From assembly GCF_037198285.1 (NCBI RefSeq), contig NZ_CP147243.1:620001-684000 (forward strand): a DNA stretch of 64,000 bases. The letters are read 5' to 3'. Made by a program: the position numbers and the translations under genes. Positions 1-7,389 of the stretch are shown in pieces. Source of the DNA: Haladaptatus sp. DJG-WS-42 (lineage in GTDB: Archaea; Halobacteriota; Halobacteria; Halobacteriales; Halococcaceae). The notes under the pieces were generated by a model. That model had not been told where the DNA came from. It worked only from the letters and a program-made list of their open reading frames with translations, and did no database searches. How positions within the stretch are numbered: the stretch's first letter is position 1; each line of letters begins with the position of its first letter.

Positions 1-72
1 CTCCTGCTCAAAGGCCGGGATATTCGCACAGAGTTGCTGGGTACTACCCAACGCGACGGCTCGACTGACTAA
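1..72 (+). CDS. Possible 3' end of a protein-coding gene (partial)
   Basis: Frame 1 is open from the window edge to a TAA at 70-72 and gives 23 residues ending in Gly-Ser-Thr-Asp. Its stop would overlap the stop of the convergent gene at 69 by 4 bases, an arrangement seen repeatedly in this window (for example 27879/27882 and 41940/41943). Third positions are mostly G or C. The opposite strand is also open across these bases, so the call is weak and no product can be named. Confidence 0.3.
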   Translation, partial: LLLKGRDIRTELLGTTQRDGSTD

Positions 73-431
73 CTGCGCTTTCTGCGTGCGAGCCCGAGCA
101 GAAGGCCAATGACAACCCCGAAAAAGAGACCTCGGATGGCGCGTTTTCGGTCGTTGAATCGAATGAATCGCGTGTCCGTATCCGTGATTTCGACAACGCC
201 GACGGGCAACGCCGCGACGCCACCGCCACCACCCGCACCCTCGCCCTCGTCTCCCTCGGCGTTCTCACCCACGCCGTCGCTCGACCCGTAGCCACCGCCA
301 AAGCCGTAGGCGATACGGGCGACTGGAATCACCGTCTTGTCCGCGTGTTCGACCGGTTCGCCGTACACTGACGACACACTTGCAGCCGAGCGCAGTTGCT
401 CGACCAGTGGCTGAATCATTGTTGTGTCCAT
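69..431 (-). CDS. GerW/YtfJ-family protein
   Basis: The 120-aa product has the layout of the GerW/YtfJ (sporulation protein YtfJ) family: an N-terminal helix, a stretch with VYGEPVE and a VIPVARI strand, a Gly-rich loop (GGGYGSS, then a Gly/Glu run near residues 58-72), and an IRF strand. A single hydrophobic segment near residues 100-115 followed by RRKRS suggests a C-terminal membrane anchor. The family is widespread outside sporulating bacteria and its role in archaea is not known. A second Met at residue 5 is an alternative start. It is convergent with a possible gene at the window edge. Confidence 0.75.
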   Translation of the reverse strand: MDTTMIQPLVEQLRSAASVSSVYGEPVEHADKTVIPVARIAYGFGGGYGSSDGVGENAEGDEGEGAGGGGGVAALPVGVVEITDTDTRFIRFNDRKRAIRGLFFGVVIGLLLGLARRKRS

Positions 432-468
432 CGTCCCCTAAAACGTTGGATGGGGAACCGGATAACCG

Positions 469-1437
469 TTATTTCGCGTTCGCTAGTCGCTCGAACTGGT
501 CGCGCGACAGCGCAAGGTCGGTCGCGGCGAGGTTCTCTTCTAGCTGCTCGACGGTGCGCGCACCGATAATCGGAGCCGTCACCGAATCATGGTGGAGCAA
601 CCACGAGAGGCTCACTGCAGCGGGCGACACGCCGACCTCACGGGCAATCTCCTCTACTTCCTCCATCACGTCGAAGTTCGCACTCGTGAGGTAGGTGTCT
701 GCGAACTGTGAATCAGTCGCCCCGCGCGTTCCCTCCGGTGGTTCCTCGGTGCGGGTGTATTTGCCCGAAAGGAAGCCACCGGCGAGCGGACTCCACGGCA
801 CGACAGCGAGGTCGTAGTGGCTCGCCATCTCCAGATAGTTCCCCTCGATTTCGCGGTTGACGAGGTTGTAGCGCGGCTGAGCGACGGTAAAGGGTTCGTA
901 GCCACGGCGGTCTGCAATCTCGTTTGCCCGCGCAACCTTCCACGCGTTCGGCTCGAACGTCGAGGTGCCGAGGTGGTTCACCTTCCCGGCCTCAACGAGG
1001 CCGTTCAGGGTTCGCATGAACTGCTCCGGTGGCGTGTCGTCGTCCCAGCGGTGGATGTAGAGGATGTCAACAAAACTGGTTCCGAGTCGTTCTAAGATGC
1101 GGTCGATTTCCTTCCGGAGGTGTTTGCGATTCAGTCCGCGGCCGTTCGGGTCGGCGCGCGTTGGCCAGTACACCTTCGAGGCGATGACGAACTCTTCGCG
1201 GTCGCGCCCGGCGAGCCAGTCGCCGATGTACTCCTCTGCGCGGCCGTCACCGTAGATGTCTGCGGTGTCGATGAAGCGGCCGCCGTTCGCTTCGTAGGCG
1301 TCTAAGAGTTCGTGAGCGCGGTCTGCGTCAACTTCGATGTCGCCCTGGTCGTTCTCGCGGCCGAACCGCCAGGTGCCAAAGGCGAGTTCAGAGACTTGGA
1401 GACCAGTACGGCCAAGGGGGACGAAATCGAGAGCCAT
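469..1437 (-). CDS. Aldo/keto reductase
   Basis: This 322-aa protein is an NAD(P)H-dependent oxidoreductase of the aldo/keto reductase TIM-barrel superfamily. The start at 1437 gives the classic opening DFVPLGRTGLQVSELAFGTW. The catalytic tetrad is visible: Asp and Tyr in FIDTADIYGDG, Lys in FVIASKVYW and His in DILYIHRWD. The C-terminal NADP-binding part has APIIGARTVEQLEENLAA. The frame stays open upstream to 1620, but that stretch is basic and non-conserved in character, so the downstream Met is preferred. The substrate cannot be told from sequence. Confidence 0.92.
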   Translation of the reverse strand: MALDFVPLGRTGLQVSELAFGTWRFGRENDQGDIEVDADRAHELLDAYEANGGRFIDTADIYGDGRAEEYIGDWLAGRDREEFVIASKVYWPTRADPNGRGLNRKHLRKEIDRILERLGTSFVDILYIHRWDDDTPPEQFMRTLNGLVEAGKVNHLGTSTFEPNAWKVARANEIADRRGYEPFTVAQPRYNLVNREIEGNYLEMASHYDLAVVPWSPLAGGFLSGKYTRTEEPPEGTRGATDSQFADTYLTSANFDVMEEVEEIAREVGVSPAAVSLSWLLHHDSVTAPIIGARTVEQLEENLAATDLALSRDQFERLANAK

Positions 1438-1469
1438 ATTCGAGATAGCTCCCGAACCAGAATAAATCC

Positions 1470-1814
1470 TCAGCGTTCGCTTTCGTGGTGGGAGTGACCC
1501 ACGACGAGCGCGAGGACGTTGAGTGTGAGCAGTGAGACGAACGCGACTTGTTCTGCCGTCGTGTTGAGGCCAGCGAGGAGCAATGGCACGTGGAGGAAGG
1601 GCAGTGCGATTGCAGACCAAAAGGCAGCGGCTTCAAACGAGCGGACGAGCTCGTCTCGGTAGTTCCCGGCGACGGTTGTGAGCGATGCAGTCGGGTCTCC
1701 GGAGTCGCCCGCGTCGTGGCGGGCGGCGAGAGAGGACCTGTTTTCATTCATGGCGGATTCGTTCATAGCGGACACCCCATTTACCTCACACATCTCTACG
1801 ACAGGAGATAGCAT
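1470..1814 (-). CDS. Small haloarchaeal two-helix membrane protein
   Basis: The predicted 114-aa protein has a polar N-terminal half and two hydrophobic segments (around SAIALPFLHVPLLLAGL and VAFVSLLTLNVLALVVG) ending in a His/Glu-rich tail. A NYRDELVRSFEAAAFWSAI stretch precedes the first helix. Several in-frame Met codons (residues 17 and 22) are possible starts. It lies 33 bp upstream of the aldo/keto reductase on the same strand and may be co-transcribed. I do not recognise a named family. Confidence 0.65.
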   Translation of the reverse strand: MLSPVVEMCEVNGVSAMNESAMNENRSSLAARHDAGDSGDPTASLTTVAGNYRDELVRSFEAAAFWSAIALPFLHVPLLLAGLNTTAEQVAFVSLLTLNVLALVVGHSHHESER

Positions 1815-1930
1815 ATAATGGGTGGAGCGTTTGGACAGTTTTCGCCCATTTCACGATTCGGAAACAGTCTGAAAACGTTTCATGAGAGGCTAAAATCTGC
1901 TTTTATTCTTCAAAGCCCGCGGAAAAGTCG

Positions 1931-2392
1931 TTATTTCGAAAGTCCAGAATCGTTTCCAAGAACTTTCACATCGACCGTGTGCTGGCCGTGCCTACCAGCG
2001 AGCGTGACTGTCTTGCTGAGCCGACTCAAGACAGCCTCGCGCCACGCACTGACCGCTGAGCGGTGGCGCTCATAGTGCGCTTCGACCGTGTACTGTGTGT
2101 CACTTTCCGCCCGAATCGCCGCTTCGGTGTCTTCTGCGTGTGGGTACGGCGGAGCCGCGTCGATGAAGGCTTCCGGGTCGATATGAAGTGGCGCTGGAAC
2201 AGGTGGCTGGTAGGCATCGCCTTCCCGGACGAGATGCAGTCTCGCACGCATCCGGCCGTTGAACGGTGGCGTGAGCCGAATCACCGCTCGCTGGTCGCGG
2301 CGCGACTGGTTTGCCTCGTAGGCCATCACGACATCGCTCGCGGTCACCGCAATCGACCGAACGACACGATAATCGTCAGAGTGCGAGGGCAT
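1931..2392 (-). CDS. Conserved haloarchaeal protein of unknown function
   Basis: The 153-aa soluble product starts MPSHSDDYRVVRSIAVTASD and has no signal peptide, Cys motif or membrane segment. It has alternating beta-type stretches (VVMAYEANQ, AVIRLTPPF, RMRARLHLV) with several Pro-rich turns (QPPVPAPLH) and a His/Arg-rich helical part. Codon use is haloarchaeal. No catalytic motif was recognised, and no function can be assigned. Confidence 0.7.
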   Translation of the reverse strand: MPSHSDDYRVVRSIAVTASDVVMAYEANQSRRDQRAVIRLTPPFNGRMRARLHLVREGDAYQPPVPAPLHIDPEAFIDAAPPYPHAEDTEAAIRAESDTQYTVEAHYERHRSAVSAWREAVLSRLSKTVTLAGRHGQHTVDVKVLGNDSGLSK

Positions 2393-2471
2393 GAGCGAGG
2401 GTAGGGCAAGGAGACTAAAGAGCGTGCCGTGCTTTCGAGGGGCTTAGGTTAGTCACCCCCTATTGAGCACT

Positions 2472-2702
2472 ATGAGCTGGGCCGAAAGCACACCCATTGG
2501 CGACAAACGCGAATGGCGACGCGACGACGACTACGCGACTATCAGCCTGCGCCAGACGAACGACGGAACCTGGGCCGTCTCGTTCGACCGCCTGATTCAG
2601 GCTCCTGAGGGCGAGGCGTACAAACACGAACTCGTCGAAACGGAGCAGGCGGCGCTCGAACTCGTCGGTCAGTGGCAGGAACGGTTCGACGCACAAGAAT
2701 GA
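2472..2702 (+). CDS. Small conserved haloarchaeal protein
   Basis: The 76-aa acidic soluble protein starts MSWAESTPIGDKREWRRDDD. An upstream in-frame TTG (2463) would add three residues, but the ATG is the better start. It contains a beta-rich core (YATISLRQ, TWAVSFDRL) then a Glu-rich helix ending in LVGQWQERF, a pattern of short single-domain proteins common in haloarchaea. No function is known to me. An inverted repeat GCGGGAG/CTCCCGC around 2705-2759 lies just downstream. Confidence 0.7.
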   Translation: MSWAESTPIGDKREWRRDDDYATISLRQTNDGTWAVSFDRLIQAPEGEAYKHELVETEQAALELVGQWQERFDAQE

Positions 2703-2926
2703 ACGCGGGAGAAGGGGGAAGGGTTGTTAGTGGGGAAGTACAACAAGTGAATCTCCCGCGCCAAGTTTCTAGTCAACACAGATTGTAATAACTATAGTCA
2801 GAGATGTAATTTCATCGTCGTATTTTCCACTGCCGCCCTGTGGTGATTGATGTCGAAATAGTACCGCTAGTGTACATGTTTTGACTGTGCCACAGCGACG
2901 CACCGAATTGAGTAGCAGGACCCGAC

Positions 2927-3496
2927 TTACGGCGCAAGCACGCTTGCCAGTTCGTCAGCAGCAAGCTGGTCGAGCGAGCGCGGTGGTTCCGGAGCCTCGC
3001 TCGGTTCGCCGAGGCGGAGCTTCCACCACTCCACGTCGTTCCACCGACCGTGTTTGTACCCCGCCTCCGTGATAACGCCGACCCGCTCAAAGCCGAACGC
3101 CTCGTGGAGCGCGACGCTCGGTTCGTTCGGGACGGTGATGATGGCGAACGCAGAGACGAATCCCTGCAAACGGAGGACGGCAAACAGCGCCTCGTAGAGC
3201 CTTCGGCCAAGCCCCTGTCCACGAACGTCTTCGTGGATGTAGACAGAGACGTTCACCGTCCACTGGTAGGCCTCGCGGTAGTTGTGCGCTCCCGCGTAGG
3301 CATACCCAAGAATCGAGCCATCGTCGCCTTCGCAGACGAGCCACGGACGACGCGGCAGTGTCTCCTCGATTCGGTCGCGGAGTTCTGCTTCGGTTGGTGG
3401 CTCCGTCTCGAACGAGACCGTCGTCTCGCGCACCATCGGCGCGTAGATGGCGCGAATCCCCGGCGCGTCGTCCGGCGTGGCGAGGCGTATGTGCAT
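2927..3496 (-). CDS. GNAT N-acetyltransferase, phosphinothricin acetyltransferase-like
   Basis: The 189-aa enzyme begins MHIRLATPDDAPGIRAIYAP, which fits the opening of the PAT/YncA group of GNAT acetyltransferases. The acetyl-CoA loop is visible as VRGQGLGRRLYEAL (Q/RxxGxG/A). The stretch FGFERVGVITEAGYKHGRWNDVEWWKL is typical of phosphinothricin or methionine-sulfone acetyltransferases. The frame is open upstream to 3622, but that stretch is AT-rich and unrelated in composition, so the Met at 3496 is chosen. The product acts in the cytosol; the amine substrate is unknown. Confidence 0.9.
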   Translation of the reverse strand: MHIRLATPDDAPGIRAIYAPMVRETTVSFETEPPTEAELRDRIEETLPRRPWLVCEGDDGSILGYAYAGAHNYREAYQWTVNVSVYIHEDVRGQGLGRRLYEALFAVLRLQGFVSAFAIITVPNEPSVALHEAFGFERVGVITEAGYKHGRWNDVEWWKLRLGEPSEAPEPPRSLDQLAADELASVLAP

Positions 3497-3656
3497 GCTC
3501 TCACGGATACGCGCGAGGTAGAAAAATCGCGGGTTCAGGCAGGTGTTTCTCAGAATCTTGCTCAGGAAACACGGGTTCAAAGGTTTTTCAGTTAGATACA
3601 TCATGTGAAGTGTAAATAGCAATAGTTTTATGTAAAATTAGTTAGTAGAACTACTC

Positions 3657-4232
3657 ATGTTGGCTTTTATTATCTTCGGTTGGAGTACGAGATTCAAGGA
3701 ATACGGAGCAACCTATCCTGCCGCCTGCCCTCACTGCTCCAATGATAATTACTTCCATCTTCTCAAATCTCGACGATGGTTCAAGCTCTATTTTATCCCG
3801 CTAATCCCACTCTCTCGGGCTGCGTATGATCTAGTCTGTCCAACCTGCAACGCAAGCATTCGTCTTGACAGCCGAGCAGAAGCGACGCAGGCCAAACACC
3901 TCAACACCGCCACAACGGCATATCACAATGAGGAGTTAGATGTTGAGGACTACTCACGGGAGATGAAAGCGTTTGAAACCGATGTTTTCGAGAACCCTAA
4001 CGGCCAATCTAAAGACTATTCAGAAAATTATCAAGGAGCTTCTGGACCTCCGATGTTTCGCTATTTGATGGCTTTGATGTTCGTGATTGCATTAGGTTCG
4101 GCTTCTATAGGAGTGTACCAACTCGAACCGTTTGCGATCGTACCTGCACTATTCATGCTTCCATATCTGGCGATTCGGTACCGTGACCCTGACAGTACGA
4201 CCATTCCGTTGGCGAGTTATGTGAGCCGCTGA
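3657..4232 (+). CDS. Zinc-ribbon membrane protein in an AT-rich islet
   Basis: The 191-aa protein opens with a hydrophobic stretch (LAFIIFGWSTRFK), then a zinc ribbon built from CPHC and CPTC about 40 residues apart, framing a FKLYFIPLIPLSR strand. This matches zinc-ribbon-15-type proteins found in bacteria and archaea. Two C-terminal hydrophobic segments (near residues 133-165) suggest membrane anchoring. Codons such as TTA, ATA and TCT are much commoner than in flanking genes and the whole stretch from about 3540 to 4260 is visibly AT-rich, so recent acquisition is likely. Its neighbour is the tRNA-Met gene, a common integration site. Confidence 0.75.
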   Translation: MLAFIIFGWSTRFKEYGATYPAACPHCSNDNYFHLLKSRRWFKLYFIPLIPLSRAAYDLVCPTCNASIRLDSRAEATQAKHLNTATTAYHNEELDVEDYSREMKAFETDVFENPNGQSKDYSENYQGASGPPMFRYLMALMFVIALGSASIGVYQLEPFAIVPALFMLPYLAIRYRDPDSTTIPLASYVSR

Positions 4233-4378
4233 GGATCGCTTCTTGACTATAAATGCTGTTTCTGGTGATGGTCATGACGGTGCTGGTTGTCGTGTATGTG
4301 ACGTGTGTGACCAACATTGGCTCAGGGGTCTTGCTACTGGTGACGGTTTGAGTCTGGGCATGAACAGAAACGTGGCAA

Positions 4379-4529
4379 TGCCCGGGGAGGGCTCCGAACC
4401 CTCGATCTCCGCATGTCCCAGGTTAGAGGCTCGGCAAAGCCTCCGGAACATGTCGGGAGCTTCCAAGGCTCCGCACCGAATCTCGTAACCCTATGAGTGC
4501 GGCGCTATGTCCAGCTAAGCCACCCGGGC
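4379..4529 (-). tRNA. Elongator tRNA-Met (CAU) with a 77-nt intron
   Basis: On the minus strand the acceptor stem GCCCGGG pairs with CCCGGGC (discriminator A at 4379). The anticodon stem CCGCA/TGCGG closes the loop CTCATA plus A, giving anticodon CAU. The T stem GAGGG/CCCTC closes a TTC-starting loop. Exons are 4529-4492 (38 nt) and 4414-4379 (36 nt). The intron 4491-4415 sits after position 37, the canonical archaeal site. Intron ends GGGTTA and TAACCT pair next to the splice sites, giving a bulge-helix-bulge for the splicing endonuclease. Haloarchaeal elongator tRNA-Met is known to carry an intron of about this size. Confidence 0.95.
4415..4491 (-). other. tRNA-Met intron
   Basis: This 77-nt insertion splits the tRNA-Met anticodon loop between positions 37 and 38. 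The first six bases (GGGTTA) pair with TAACCT close to the 3' end, which forms the central helix of the bulge-helix-bulge. The middle contains a GC-rich hairpin around CGGAGGC/GCCT. No open reading frame is present. Confidence 0.9.
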
Positions 4530-4622
4530 TCACTTTTTCGTAGCAGGAGGGACTTCTTTAAGCTTCTCATCTTCACCCGAGTCATCATGCGGTTTTATAC
4601 TTGTTCCGTGGAATGAAGTACC

Positions 4623-5624
4623 ATGAATCTGCCAGACCTCGTCAACCAGCACCTCGGGGACGAGCAGGCCGCGGCCAGCGTTCACCTCGGCGGTGACGAC
4701 CGCGTCTACATCACCCCGACCCGGACGCTCGTCTACCGCGCGGAGGGGCTGTTGAGCGACGAAGCGGTCGAGGAGTTCAGCCACAACGTCGAACGACTCT
4801 CGATTGCGAGCGGGCGGCGCAAAGACAAGTTCGAACTGGAGTACGTCGATGGCAAAGAGACGTTCACCGTCCCGGGCAAGCGCACGGACAACATCCTCCA
4901 ATCGCTCATGGCAGGCATCCTCTCGGTGTCGGGGGTCATGGACGGCGACGAGACGCTCGCAGCGGTGTATCGCTTCAGCGAACTCACCTTCGTCGTCACG
5001 AGCAAGCGCGTGGTCAAGCACATCGGGCAGGCCGTCTGGGACGCCGATTTCGAGGAGTACCCCTTTGCCGACATCACCGGTCTCTCGTTCGAGGACGGTA
5101 GCGTGGCGACCTCCATCGTCATCGAACGAAGCGGGCGTCCAGAGCGCATCAAGTGTCCGAACGAGCAAGCGCGCGTGGTCCGCCAGACGCTCGAGAAAGA
5201 GCTGTTCGACTTCTACGACGTGGCTTCGCTTGCAGAGTTCAACACCGTCGTCGCCCCCGACGAAGACGAGGACGCGGAGACAGAAAGTGCGGACACCAAC
5301 TTCGAACAGAGCGGCCTGAAACCGCTCGGAAGTGGGAGCGCGAGTCAGTCAGCGCCGGACCCAACCCCTGACCCAACGCCCGAGGAGTCACAGGCGACGA
5401 ACGCGACGAGCGGTGCAACGGCCACCTCAATGTTCGAGGAGACGGAGGCAGACCCGATTCAGAAACCAGCCGCCGCACCCACGGACGTGGCGAGCACAGA
5501 GAGCGCGGACGTACAGGCACAACTCGCAGACCTGACAGCCGTCGTCGAGCAGCAAAGCGCGCTGTTAGAACAACAGCAGGTGCTCTTAGAACAGCTCATC
5601 GACGAACTCAGTCGCGGCCGGTAA
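4623..5624 (+). CDS. Haloarchaeal DUF7115-like protein with coiled-coil tail
   Basis: The 333-aa protein has an N-terminal globular part (residues 1-210) of alternating beta strands (DRVYITPTRTLVYRAEG, RFSELTFVVTSKRVVKH, DITGLSFEDGSVAT) that resembles a tandem PH-like fold and fits a family I recall as DUF7115. Residues 215-290 are a low-complexity Pro/Glu/Thr/Ala linker. The last 45 residues form a Gln/Leu-rich coiled coil (SALLEQQQVLLEQLIDEL) likely to oligomerise. No signal peptide or membrane helix is present. The gene is convergent with the DUF5830 gene and overlaps it by 17 bp. Function unknown. Confidence 0.8.
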   Translation: MNLPDLVNQHLGDEQAAASVHLGGDDRVYITPTRTLVYRAEGLLSDEAVEEFSHNVERLSIASGRRKDKFELEYVDGKETFTVPGKRTDNILQSLMAGILSVSGVMDGDETLAAVYRFSELTFVVTSKRVVKHIGQAVWDADFEEYPFADITGLSFEDGSVATSIVIERSGRPERIKCPNEQARVVRQTLEKELFDFYDVASLAEFNTVVAPDEDEDAETESADTNFEQSGLKPLGSGSASQSAPDPTPDPTPEESQATNATSGATATSMFEETEADPIQKPAAAPTDVASTESADVQAQLADLTAVVEQQSALLEQQQVLLEQLIDELSRGR

Positions 5625-5967
5625 CCTTCCGGATACACGAGGAGCCAAACGGCCCCAGTTCACCAGATTCCATTTTGATAAAGTAGCCCGTCGTAATTGC
5701 CGCGTTACAGCGCCGACAGGTGAACTCGCCTTCTTTCGTGATGACTTCGCTCTCGAATTTGATGTAGGTGCCACGCTGTGGTTTCAAGAGCGTCCCGTCG
5801 CGCTCGATGACACCGCGTTTCTCTGCCACGTCGAGGATCTCCCGGGTCGTCGCCGGGTTCGTCGTGATGGTTTCGATGCGGTCGATTGCCTCGGCGAGCG
5901 TCAGCTCCTCGAATTCGAGTTTCGAGAGGAGTTCGACGCCGAGTTCGACCGAATCGCGTTCTGTCAC
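5608..5967 (-). CDS. DUF5830-family protein with C-terminal zinc ribbon
   Basis: The 119-aa protein starts at a GTG (5967), giving TERDSVELGVELLSKLEFEE; the open frame further upstream runs into the divergent gene and is Arg-rich, so it is rejected. Residues 10-70 look like a winged-helix module (EAIDRIETITTNPATTREIL, AEKRGVIERDG). The C-terminal part has CRRC and a later Cys (GSSCIRKV), suggesting a zinc site. This layout matches the haloarchaeal DUF5830 family. A nucleic-acid-binding role is inferred only. It overlaps the 3' end of the upstream convergent gene. Confidence 0.8.
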   Translation of the reverse strand: MTERDSVELGVELLSKLEFEELTLAEAIDRIETITTNPATTREILDVAEKRGVIERDGTLLKPQRGTYIKFESEVITKEGEFTCRRCNAAITTGYFIKMESGELGPFGSSCIRKVTGRD

Positions 5968-6046
5968 AGTTTGTGTTCGACGGAGAGGCTCAAAAAGAAA
6001 ACGGTGAGCCGCAACTGGTTTACGCGACTCTGGCGGAGAACGGCAC

Positions 6047-6694
6047 ATGGAGCGGGCGACGCGACGACAACTGGTGGGTCTCGCCCTCGTGGGGAGCTTT
6101 TTCCTCGGCGCGTCGCTCGTGATTTCACCGCGCGAGGTGTTCACCCGTTTCCAGCACCTCGCCGCAGACCCGGTCGCCTTCGCGGGCGTTCTCGCGCTTG
6201 TCTACCTGCTCCGGCCGCTCGTCGCGTGGCCGGTCACGCCCATCTCCGTCGTCGTTGGCTACGTCTACGGTATCGAAATTGGTCTTCCAATCGCGCTCGT
6301 CGGCATTGTCGTGACGGCGATTCCGCCCTTCCTGCTCGCCCGCCACTTCCCCGACAGCGGGCTGTTCGGAAAAGCCCGTGACGTGGGGTCGCGCTTTTTC
6401 ACCGCCACCGGCCAGACGCGCGGCGTCATTGCCTCACGGCTGATTCCCATCCCAACCGACGTTATCTCCTACAGCGCCGGGCTGTCGGGCGTTCGCCTCT
6501 GGCCGTTCGCCGCCGGAACCCTCATCGGGGAGCTCCCGTGGACGATTGCGGGCGTCATCGCGGGGAGTTCGATGGAGTCACTCGCCACAGAGGGCATCTC
6601 AGGCATCGGTCTCCCCTTACTTCTCGGTGCGCTCGCGGTCGCCGCGGCGCTCCTTGCGGGGCCGCTGTATCGTCAGTTCGTCACAGAACAGTAG
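6047..6694 (+). CDS. TVP38/TMEM64 (VTT/DedA) family membrane protein
   Basis: The 215-aa integral membrane protein has an N-terminal anchor, then the VTT domain: a WPVTPISVVVGYVYG re-entrant element, a GLPIALVGIVVTAIPPFLLARH helix, and the signature SRLIPIPTDVISYSAGLSG followed by FAAGTLIGELPWT. DedA/VTT proteins are membrane lipid scramblases or transporters in several organisms; the substrate here is unknown. It is transcribed divergently from the DUF5830 gene with 79 bp between starts. Confidence 0.9.
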   Translation: MERATRRQLVGLALVGSFFLGASLVISPREVFTRFQHLAADPVAFAGVLALVYLLRPLVAWPVTPISVVVGYVYGIEIGLPIALVGIVVTAIPPFLLARHFPDSGLFGKARDVGSRFFTATGQTRGVIASRLIPIPTDVISYSAGLSGVRLWPFAAGTLIGELPWTIAGVIAGSSMESLATEGISGIGLPLLLGALAVAAALLAGPLYRQFVTEQ

Positions 6695-6702
6695 AAAAGC
6701 AG

Positions 6703-6822
6703 TCACCAGAAGGTGTCCGCACAGTCGTAGATGACGCCATGGTTCGGGCAGACGTACTTACAGTGGCGATGGTACATCGGCTCCTCACAGAGTGGACACG
6801 GTCTGCCACCGACGGTTTCCAT
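6703..6822 (-). CDS. 39-aa zinc finger protein, HVO_2523-like
   Basis: A short reading frame encodes 39 residues with CPLC, then C-x3-C (CKYVCP) plus a His and a final Cys before the end. The sequence RPCPLCEEPMYHRHCKYVCP followed by HGVIYDCADTF matches my memory of the haloarchaeal HVO_2523-family small zinc finger proteins. The start ATG at 6822 and TGA at 6703 leave 8 bp to the stop of the convergent membrane-protein gene. Such micro-proteins are abundant in haloarchaea and mostly of unknown function. Confidence 0.8.
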   Translation of the reverse strand: METVGGRPCPLCEEPMYHRHCKYVCPNHGVIYDCADTFW

Positions 6823-6945
6823 ACACGCTGTCGTGCTGCCAGTCGCTTGAGCGTTATGCCACGAACCTTGGCCCAATTCTAGAATAACTTTGTCCGGAGT
6901 TTGAAAAATTGGTATTTTACCCCGAGGACTTTGCTTACCTGAATC

Positions 6946-7386
6946 ATGCGAAAACCCGTAGCTTCAGTGGCGGTCGTCCTAGTTGCCCTCGCGCTTGCAA
7001 TCGGCGCGGGTGCGGCGGCCCCGGACGCTGGCTTCGCCCAAGAAGACAACATGACCGACGACAACATGACCGACGACGACGGCATGGACGATGGAATGGA
7101 CGACGACAACATGTCCGATGACAGCATGACCGACGACTCAATGTCAGATGACAATATGTCCGACGATAATATGTCCAATGATGACATGTCTGAAGACAAC
7201 ATGAGCGACGACCAGATGGCAGATGACGAAATGACTGACGAGGAGATGGCAGACGACACTTCGGGTGACGACATGGGCGAGGAGTCCGGCGCACTTGGTG
7301 GCCTGCTCTCGCCAACGGCGGCAATCGGCGTCGCCATCGTCGCCGTCATCGGCGTGGCACTGGTCATCGCTCGGGTCCGGAGCTAA
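6946..7386 (+). CDS. Exported acidic protein with Met pentad repeats
   Basis: The 146-aa protein has an N-terminal signal peptide (hydrophobic residues 5-25), a 70-residue Asp-rich low-complexity region and a C-terminal hydrophobic anchor (residues 122-142) followed by RVRS. In the low-complexity region Met occurs at residues 36, 41, 47 and then exactly every fifth residue from 51 to 101, with the pattern M-S/T-D-D-x. The DNA is therefore an imperfect 15-bp tandem repeat. The gene lies 3 bp upstream of the molybdopterin oxidoreductase, so they are probably co-transcribed. Metal binding is a reasonable inference, not shown. It could also be a simple acidic cell-surface spacer. Confidence 0.8.
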   Translation: MRKPVASVAVVLVALALAIGAGAAAPDAGFAQEDNMTDDNMTDDDGMDDGMDDDNMSDDSMTDDSMSDDNMSDDNMSNDDMSEDNMSDDQMADDEMTDEEMADDTSGDDMGEESGALGGLLSPTAAIGVAIVAVIGVALVIARVRS

Positions 7387-7389
7387 GCG

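Noticed and set aside
4243-4488. TTG-started frame over the tRNA-Met 3' flank
   Set aside because: It runs through the tRNA exon and intron and has no ATG or ribosome-binding site.
7033-7260. 15-bp periodic repeats looked at as a CRISPR or minisatellite
   Set aside because: The period is that of the coding pentad M-x-D-D-x in frame with a signal peptide; there are no unique spacers.
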